Shown piece by piece: positions 11,648-16,778 of a stretch of DNA of 16,778 nucleotides (position 1 is the stretch's first letter; every line of letters starts with the position of its first letter). This DNA comes from Pseudomonadota bacterium (GTDB taxonomy: Bacteria > Pseudomonadota > Alphaproteobacteria > Caulobacterales > Caulobacteraceae). The DNA lies in assembly GCA_023433585.1 (NCBI GenBank), contig JAEZCL010000145.1, forward strand, positions 1-16,778, written 5' to 3'. The notes under the pieces were generated by a model that had not been told where the DNA came from, did no database searches, and was given only the letters and a program-made list of their open reading frames with translations. The position numbers and the translations under genes were made by a program.

Positions 11648-12261
11648 CCTTGCCTGACGAACACGGCGAGGGTTTCGGGATATAGGCGGTGCTCGGCGGC
11701 CCGGACGCGCGCGGCCAGGGTTTCGGGGGTGTCGCCCGGCTCGACCGGCACGCGCGCCTGGCCCAGGATCGGCCCCTCGTCCACGCCTTCGGTGACCAGA
11801 TGCACCGTGCAGCCCGCCTCGGCGTCGCCAGCCGCGAGGGCGCGGGCGTGGGTGTCCAGACCCGGATGGTTCGGCAGCAGGCTGGGGTGGATGTTCAGCA
11901 TCCGGCCTTCCCAGGCCCGCACCAGATGCGGCGTCAGGATGCGCATGTAGCCGGCCAGCACCACCACTTCGACGCCGCGTGTCCTCAACGCCGCGTCGAC
12001 GGCCAGTTCATGGGCGTGACGGACCTGGCCGAAGGGCCGGTGGTCGATGGCCAGGGCCTCAACCCCCGCCGCCTCGGCCAGCTTCAGGCCCGGCGCCTCG
12101 GGATTGTTGGAGATCACCACGACGATTTCGGCCGGATAATCCTCCGCCTTCGCCGCCTCGATCAGGGCGGCCATGTTCGATCCGGCGCCGGAGATCAGGA
12201 CGCCGACGCGGACACGCTTCGGCGCCGGAAGGGGCTGATCGTCGCCGTCGAGGCAGGGCAC
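11629..12261 (-). CDS. purN: Phosphoribosylglycinamide formyltransferase PurN
   Basis: 210 residues. PurN uses 10-formyl-tetrahydrofolate to formylate GAR, the third step of purine synthesis. The catalytic triad of E. coli PurN (N106, H108, D144) is found at a constant offset of plus 17: N123 and H125 in LNIHPSLLP, and D161 in TEGVDEGPI. The phosphate-binding start is VLISGAGSNM. There is an N-terminal extension of about 15 residues (PCLDGDDQPLPAPK) before the usual beginning. The start is a GTG directly after the purM stop (TGAGTG), so purM and purN are coupled; a later start near residue 17-19 is also possible. The stop codon lies in the loop of the terminator at 11617-11647. Confidence 0.95.
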   Translation of the reverse strand: MPCLDGDDQPLPAPKRVRVGVLISGAGSNMAALIEAAKAEDYPAEIVVVISNNPEAPGLKLAEAAGVEALAIDHRPFGQVRHAHELAVDAALRTRGVEVVVLAGYMRILTPHLVRAWEGRMLNIHPSLLPNHPGLDTHARALAAGDAEAGCTVHLVTEGVDEGPILGQARVPVEPGDTPETLAARVRAAEHRLYPETLAVFVRQGKTAQV

Positions 12262-13299
12262 TCAGGCCGTTTCCAGCTGGCCGCAGATGAAGGCGGTTTC
12301 GCCGACGTTCAGCAGGGCGGCCAGCACCGGTTCGGCGTTCTCCGGCGACACGATCAGGATGAAGCCGACGCCGCAGTTGAAGGTGCGTCGCATCTCGTGG
12401 TCGCTGATCCCGCCGGTCTCGGCCAGCCACCGGAACACGCCGGGCAGGGGCCAGGCGTCCCAGTCGAACGAGGCCTTCAGGCTCTCGGCGATGCAGCGGG
12501 GCGGGTTTTCGATCAGCCCGCCGCCGGTGATGTGGGCGCCGCCCTTGATGAGACCGGCCTTCATCAGGGGCACGATGGACTTCACATAGATGCGCGTGGG
12601 CGTCATCAGCGCCTCGGCCAGCGTATGGCCGGGCGAGAAGGGCGCGTCGTCGGTCCAGTTCAGGCCCGATTTCTCCACCACCTTGCGGATCAGGGAATAG
12701 CCGTTGGAGTGCGGTCCGGATGAGGCCAGGCCGATGATGAGGTCGCCTGTGTTCTGAAGGTCCAGCCGGGGCAGGACCTGATCCCGCTCCACAGCGCCCA
12801 GCGAGAAGCCGGCCAGGTCGTAGTCGCCGGACTGGTACATGCCCGGCATTTCGGCGGTCTCACCGCCCACCAGGGCCGCACCGGCCTGGCGGCAGCCCTC
12901 GGCGATGCCCGCCACCACCTGGGTCGCCGCCTCCACGTCCAGCTTGCCTGTGGCGAAATAGTCCAGGAACAGCAGCGGCTCGGCGCCCTGGGCCAGCAGG
13001 TCGTTGACGCACATGGCCACCAGATCCACGCCGACCCCGCCGTGCAGGCCGGTCTCGATGGCGATCTTCAGCTTGGTGCCCACCCCGTCGGTGGTCGAGA
13101 CGATCAGCGGATCGACGAATCCGGCCGCCTTCAGGTCGAACAGGGCGCCGAAGCCGCCCAGCGACGGCTCGGCCCCCGGCCGCGCCGTGGATTTCGCCAG
13201 CGGCTTGATGGCCTGGACCAGGCGTTCGCCCGCGTCAATGTCGACCCCGGCCTCCGCATAGGTCAGGCCGTTCGGGCGGGGGTCATTCGATGCGCTCAT
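12262..13299 (-). CDS. purM: Phosphoribosylformylglycinamidine cyclo-ligase (AIR synthase) PurM
   Basis: 345 residues. PurM closes the imidazole ring, turning FGAM plus ATP into AIR in purine synthesis. Family motifs: NGLTYAEAGVDIDAG near the start, VSTTDGVGTKLKIA, CVNDLLAQGAEPLLFLDYFA, GGETAEMPGMY, ASSGPHSNGYSLIRKV and HITGGGLIENPPR. The frame is open for 315 codons further upstream, but that part has no PurM character and runs antisense through rnd. The ATG at 13299 is chosen because PurM proteins start just before this point; AAGG lies ten bases upstream. It is the first gene of a purM-purN pair and diverges from rnd across 81 bases. Confidence 0.96.
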   Translation of the reverse strand: MSASNDPRPNGLTYAEAGVDIDAGERLVQAIKPLAKSTARPGAEPSLGGFGALFDLKAAGFVDPLIVSTTDGVGTKLKIAIETGLHGGVGVDLVAMCVNDLLAQGAEPLLFLDYFATGKLDVEAATQVVAGIAEGCRQAGAALVGGETAEMPGMYQSGDYDLAGFSLGAVERDQVLPRLDLQNTGDLIIGLASSGPHSNGYSLIRKVVEKSGLNWTDDAPFSPGHTLAEALMTPTRIYVKSIVPLMKAGLIKGGAHITGGGLIENPPRCIAESLKASFDWDAWPLPGVFRWLAETGGISDHEMRRTFNCGVGFILIVSPENAEPVLAALLNVGETAFICGQLETA

Positions 13300-13343
13300 G
13301 TCACGCGGGCCTTCGAAAACGTGTCGGAATGTGGGTCGCGCTC

Positions 13344-13374
13344 TTGCCACGACCGGCTTGCGCCGCGCTATAGC
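13344..13374 (+). promoter_or_regulatory. Possible rnd promoter giving a leaderless transcript
   Basis: GCTATAGC (13367-13374) matches the Caulobacter housekeeping -10 pattern GCTANAWC at seven of eight positions; TTGCCA (13344-13349) is a poor -35 with long spacing. The -10 box ends six bases before the rnd ATG, so transcription would start at or near the A of the start codon. That fits the lack of a Shine-Dalgarno there. Confidence 0.4.
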
Positions 13375-13380
13375 ATCCTC

Positions 13381-14532
13381 ATGACGCCGATCACCACCAA
13401 TGAGGCGCTGGCCGAGTTCTGCGCCCAGCTTTCCACATCCGAATTCATCACGGTCGACACCGAGTTCATGCGGGAGACGACCTATTGGCCCAGGCTGTGC
13501 CTGATCCAGGCCGCCACGCCGACGACGGCGGGAATCATCGACCCGATGGCCGAGGGTCTGGACCTGACGCCGTTCCTGGACCTGTTGCGCGACCCGAAGA
13601 TCACCAAGGTGTTCCACGCCGCGCGTCAGGACGTGGAGATCTTCAACAAGCTGGGCGCGATGCCCGTTCCGCTGTTCGACACCCAGGTGGCGGGCATGGC
13701 GGCGGGCTTCGGGGATCAGGTCGCCTATGATTCCCTGGTCCGCCAGATGCTGAAGAAGGACGTGGACAAGGGCAGCCGCTTCACCGACTGGGCCCGGCGG
13801 CCCCTGTCGGAGTCGCAGCTGACCTATGCGCTGGGCGATGTGACCCACCTGGCGGCGCTCTATCCGCGTCTGCGCGACCGGCTGGCGCGCGAGGGCCGGC
13901 TGGAATGGGTGGCCCAGGAGATGGAGGCCCTGACGGATCCGGCGCTTTACGACACCAGCCCGGAGAACGCCTGGAAGCGGCTGAAGCCCAAGCGCTATTC
14001 CGCGAAATATCTGGCGACGTTCAAGGCGACTGCCGCCTGGCGCGAGCGTGCGGCGCAGGAACGGGACCAGCCGCGCGGCCGCATCCTCAAGGACGACGCC
14101 ATCGACGAGATCGCCACCCAGGGCCCGACGGACGCCGAAGCCTTCAGCCGTCTGCGCGCCCCGCCCAAGGGATTCGGCGGCTCGCGCCTGGGCCAGGACC
14201 TGATCGAGGTGCTGCGGGAGGTCCTGAAGGATCCGGAAGCGCACGCCCCGGACGTGGAGCGCCCGGCGTCACGCGAGCCCGCGCCCGCTTCCGTGGTGGA
14301 ACTGCTCAAGGTGCTGCTCAAGGCCAAGTCGGAACAGGCGAACGTGGCCACCAAGCTGCTGGCCAACGTCTCGGACCTGGAGAAGATCGCCCTCAGCGAC
14401 ACCGCCGACGTGGACGCGCTCAAGGGTTGGCGACGTCAACTGTTCGGCGAGGATGCGCTGAAGCTGAAGCGCGGCGAGATCGCCCTGGTCCTGAACGGCG
14501 CGCGCGTCGAGGTGGTCGAGATCGAGGGATAG
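13381..14532 (+). CDS. rnd: Ribonuclease D
   Basis: 383 residues. RNase D is a 3'-5' exoribonuclease that trims tRNA and other small RNA precursors. The DEDDy exonuclease residues are all present: D26 and E28 in TVDTEFMRE, D84 in FHAARQDVE, and Y149 and D153 in TYALGDVTHL. After residue about 205 come the helical HRDC-type domains (WKRLKPKRYSAKY onwards) that bind RNA. The frame stays open 113 codons upstream, but the family begins at the ATG at 13381, so that extension is rejected. It has no ribosome-binding site and may be leaderless. It converges on ppx, with three bases between the stop codons. Confidence 0.95.
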   Translation: MTPITTNEALAEFCAQLSTSEFITVDTEFMRETTYWPRLCLIQAATPTTAGIIDPMAEGLDLTPFLDLLRDPKITKVFHAARQDVEIFNKLGAMPVPLFDTQVAGMAAGFGDQVAYDSLVRQMLKKDVDKGSRFTDWARRPLSESQLTYALGDVTHLAALYPRLRDRLAREGRLEWVAQEMEALTDPALYDTSPENAWKRLKPKRYSAKYLATFKATAAWRERAAQERDQPRGRILKDDAIDEIATQGPTDAEAFSRLRAPPKGFGGSRLGQDLIEVLREVLKDPEAHAPDVERPASREPAPASVVELLKVLLKAKSEQANVATKLLANVSDLEKIALSDTADVDALKGWRRQLFGEDALKLKRGEIALVLNGARVEVVEIEG

Positions 14533-14535
14533 GCG

Positions 14536-16059
14536 TCAGCCGATTTCGAGCGCGGCGCCCAGGGTCTCGGCCAGGGCCTTGGCGCGCCGCCGCGTCTGTT
14601 CGCCCAGGAGCGCATCGGCATGGTCCGGCGCAGCTTTCAGGCGCAGCACGCCGTTCTTCAAGGTCAGCACCGTGCTGGCCAGAACCTGTGGCGCCCGCAC
14701 CGACAGGTCGCCGCCCAGCCGCATGGCCAGGCCCAGGGCGCGGGCGCGCAGGCGCTGATCGTCGTTCAGCAGGCGCCCGACCACATCCGGCGCGGGGGTT
14801 TCGGCTGGCCCGCCGTAACGGCCGTTGACGGCGGCGGCCAGGAAGGCGCGTTCCGGGTGAGTCTGGCCCGGCGCGGGCGCGCGCAACACCTGGTCGAACG
14901 CCAGCTCCACCCGGTGATCCGGATGCAGGCGCGCGCCGATGTCCGCCAGATGACAGGCGGCGGCGGTCAGGACGGCGTCACGCTCCTCGCTGAAGGCTAT
15001 GGGCAGGGCCGCCATCACCCCGGTCAGCCAGCCCTCCAGCGCGCCGGCCAGACCGGGCGAGACGCCCTGGCGCAGCCCGATGGCCTCGCAACTGGCCAGC
15101 AGCGGGTCGGCGGCCACCAGCGAAGGCGCCAGCGTCTCGAACAGCAGGCCCTCGCGCAGACCCCAGGCCGAGAACACCACCTGCTCGAAGCCGCAATGCT
15201 CCAACAGACCTTCCAGAACCAGGGCCGCATAGGGCAGGGTGTCCGCCCGGCGCCTGGATACACCAGGCATGCGGGCCAGCGACGCGGGCGACTGGCGCGC
15301 CAGCAGCGAGGCCGTTTCACGCGCCTGATCCGTCGTCATGGCGTACTGGTGCACGATGCGCAGCGGATGGTCGGCCATGGCCATGTGCAACTGGGCCAGG
15401 CTGCGCCAGCCGCCGCCCACGGCGTGCAGGGTTGGCGCGCCATAGTCCGACCGCACGGGGGCCAGGCGTTCGGCGATCAGGCGTCGCGCGTGCTCCGGAT
15501 CGAAGCCGTCGGGCGTGACCAGGGCGAACGGGCCAAGCGGCAGGGTGATTCCGGCGCCCACCTGGCCACGGCCGATGCGGTTCAGCTCCAAGCTGGCGCC
15601 GCCCAGGTCGGCGGCGACGCCTTCGGAATCCGGTGCTCCGGCCAGAACCCCGAGGGCCGCGTAGCGCGCTTCCTCGGCGCCGCTGAGCACGCGGACCCTC
15701 AATCCCGTTTCGGCGGCGATGCGCTGACAGAATTCTTCGCCGCCCTCCGCGTCCCGCACGGCGGCGGTGGCGGCGGTCAGGACGGCGGTGGGCCGGACCC
15801 CTTCCAGCACCGAGGCGAACCGGCGCAGGGCGGGCAGGGCCAGCTTGACCCCCTCGGGCGACAGGCAGCCGGTGACGGCGATGTCGCGCCCCAGGCCCGC
15901 CAGCACTTTTTCGTTATAGACCGTCCAGATCGCCCGGCCTTCCAGCCGATACATGACCAGGCGCACCGAGTTCGAACCCACGTCGATGACGGCCACGTCG
16001 TGACGCCCGTCGCGCCCGTCGATCCTGCCCAGGGGGCGGCTATCGGAAGGGACGGTCAA
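14536..16059 (-). CDS. ppx: Exopolyphosphatase, Ppx/GppA family
   Basis: 507 residues. It breaks down inorganic polyphosphate (Ppx) or pppGpp (GppA); the ppk neighbour favours polyphosphate. It has the ASKHA-type nucleotide fold: phosphate 1 loop AVIDVGSNSVRLV, then LTAATAAVRDA, SGAEEARYAALGVL, phosphate 2 loop AADLGGASLEL, and AVGGGWRSLAQ. The second half (about 300-507) is an HD-like helical domain, including AACHLADIGARLHPDHR. The ATG overlaps the last 20 bases of ppk, so the two are made from one message, with synthesis and breakdown of polyphosphate encoded together. The first 20 residues are polar and variable, and a later start is possible. Confidence 0.92.
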   Translation of the reverse strand: MTVPSDSRPLGRIDGRDGRHDVAVIDVGSNSVRLVMYRLEGRAIWTVYNEKVLAGLGRDIAVTGCLSPEGVKLALPALRRFASVLEGVRPTAVLTAATAAVRDAEGGEEFCQRIAAETGLRVRVLSGAEEARYAALGVLAGAPDSEGVAADLGGASLELNRIGRGQVGAGITLPLGPFALVTPDGFDPEHARRLIAERLAPVRSDYGAPTLHAVGGGWRSLAQLHMAMADHPLRIVHQYAMTTDQARETASLLARQSPASLARMPGVSRRRADTLPYAALVLEGLLEHCGFEQVVFSAWGLREGLLFETLAPSLVAADPLLASCEAIGLRQGVSPGLAGALEGWLTGVMAALPIAFSEERDAVLTAAACHLADIGARLHPDHRVELAFDQVLRAPAPGQTHPERAFLAAAVNGRYGGPAETPAPDVVGRLLNDDQRLRARALGLAMRLGGDLSVRAPQVLASTVLTLKNGVLRLKAAPDHADALLGEQTRRRAKALAETLGAALEIG

Positions 16060-16778
16060 AGGTTATCACCTTGGGCAGGATCTTCACCTTGCGGCCACGG
16101 CCCGACAGACTGGGGTTCTTGATGAAGTAGTCGTGGGCGGAGAAGGGGCGTTCGGGGTCTGCGGGCTTCACCCGGTGATAACGGCCTTCGCAATCCAGCA
16201 CCCAGCTCTGGGCGTCGTCCTTGAGGTTGGCGACCATGATCTGGTCCAGCACCTGGTCGTGCACCGTGGCGTTGGTGACCGGCGCCATCAGCTCGACGCG
16301 GCGGTCCAGGTTGCGGGTCATCCAGTCGGCCGACGAGATGAACACCCTGGCCTTGTCGCTGGGCAGGGCGCGGCCGTTGGCGAAGGCCACGATGCGGCTG
16401 TGCTCCAGGAAGCGGCCGATGATGGACTTGACCCGGATGTTCTCCGACAGGCCCGGCACGCCGGGGCGCAGGCAGCAGATGCCCCGCACCACCATGTCGA
16501 TGCTGACTCCCGCCTGGCTGGCGCGGTAGAGGGCGTCGATGATTTCGGAATCCACCAGCGAATTCAGCTTGGCCCAGATGGCGGCGGGCTTGCCGGCGGC
16601 GGCGGCGGCGACCTCCTGCTCGATCATGCCGATCAGGCTGGGCTTCATGTTCAGCGGCGAGACGATCAGCCGCTCCATGTCGCCGGGCTGGGCGTAGCCG
16701 GTGATGTAGTTGAACACCTTGACGGCGTCGCGGCCCAACGCCTCATCGGTCGAGAACAGCGACAGGTCGGTGTAGATC
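16040..16778 (-). CDS. ppk: Polyphosphate kinase, C-terminal part (cut by window edge)
   Basis: The last 245 codons of a PPK1-type polyphosphate kinase, which builds polyphosphate from ATP. The frame is open to the window edge, beginning IYTDLSLFSTDEALGRDAVK, then VFNYITGYAQPGDMERLIVS. Family features are SPLNMKPSLIGMIEQE, IWAKLNSLVDSEIIDALYRAS, IDMVVRGICCLRPGVPG, and FISSADWMTRNLDRRVELMAPV, the phospholipase-D-like C-terminal domains. About two thirds of the protein, including the first catalytic histidine, lies outside. The stop lies within the start of ppx, giving a coupled ppk-ppx operon. Confidence 0.95.
   Translation of the reverse strand, partial: IYTDLSLFSTDEALGRDAVKVFNYITGYAQPGDMERLIVSPLNMKPSLIGMIEQEVAAAAAGKPAAIWAKLNSLVDSEIIDALYRASQAGVSIDMVVRGICCLRPGVPGLSENIRVKSIIGRFLEHSRIVAFANGRALPSDKARVFISSADWMTRNLDRRVELMAPVTNATVHDQVLDQIMVANLKDDAQSWVLDCEGRYHRVKPADPERPFSAHDYFIKNPSLSGRGRKVKILPKVITFDRPFR

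Noticed and set aside
13042..13380. 113-codon N-terminal extension of the rnd frame
   Set aside because: It overlaps the start of purM on the other strand; RNase D proteins begin at the ATG at 13381.
13300..14244. 315-codon N-terminal extension of the purM frame
   Set aside because: It runs antisense through rnd and has no PurM features; the ATG at 13299 gives a normal-length PurM.
14620..16122. Long plus-strand open frame (500 codons) opposite ppx
   Set aside because: Antisense shadow rich in Gln, Gly and Arg; ppx motifs are clear on the minus strand.

Overview
The window is a gene-dense, GC-rich stretch of chromosome. It most resembles an alphaproteobacterium of the Caulobacteraceae, and Brevundimonas is my best guess. 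The evidence is the high G+C content, the lptD-lptG-lptF block running towards a surA-like secreted protein, the pepA-holC pair, the ppk-ppx-rnd cluster, and genes without a clear Shine-Dalgarno that may be leaderless. The genus is inferred from gene content and protein character; no database was searched.

Left part (1-4917, minus strand): an outer-membrane biogenesis operon transcribed lptF, lptG, lptD, then a truncated secreted protein, probably surA. LptF/LptG are the membrane parts of the LPS extractor, and LptD is the outer-membrane translocon that finishes the same route. Middle left (5056-8154, plus strand): leucyl aminopeptidase pepA, then a DUF559 (Vsr-like, PD-(D/E)XK) nuclease reading frame bracketed by two inverted copies of a two-hairpin, REP-like repeat. 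That frame runs without a stop into holC (DNA polymerase III chi). Two tandem I78-type peptidase-inhibitor lipoproteins follow. Converging on them is a YheS-like ABC-F ATPase (8156-10051, minus).

Middle right (10097-11606, plus): a Phd/VapB-type antitoxin and PIN-domain toxin pair whose start is surrounded by a symmetric array of GGTCAT/ATGACC half-sites, then ndk, then a small glycine-zipper lipoprotein ending in a strong terminator. Right part: purM-purN (12262-13299 and 11629-12261, minus) for purine synthesis; ribonuclease D (13381-14532, plus), divergent from purM; and ppx-ppk (minus) for polyphosphate metabolism, with ppk cut by the window edge.

Most of the window is conserved housekeeping DNA. 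The most unusual part is 6532-7020: a nuclease gene between inverted REP-like hairpin repeats whose stems show compensatory changes. It sits between pepA and holC, is fused in frame to holC, and carries holC's likely ribosome-binding site inside one repeat hairpin. It looks like a small mobile or formerly mobile nuclease-repeat unit, comparable in layout, but not in enzyme type, to REP/RAYT elements. The toxin-antitoxin operator array is the second point of interest. Every stretch without a gene is under 150 bases; those holding visible elements are described under the features.
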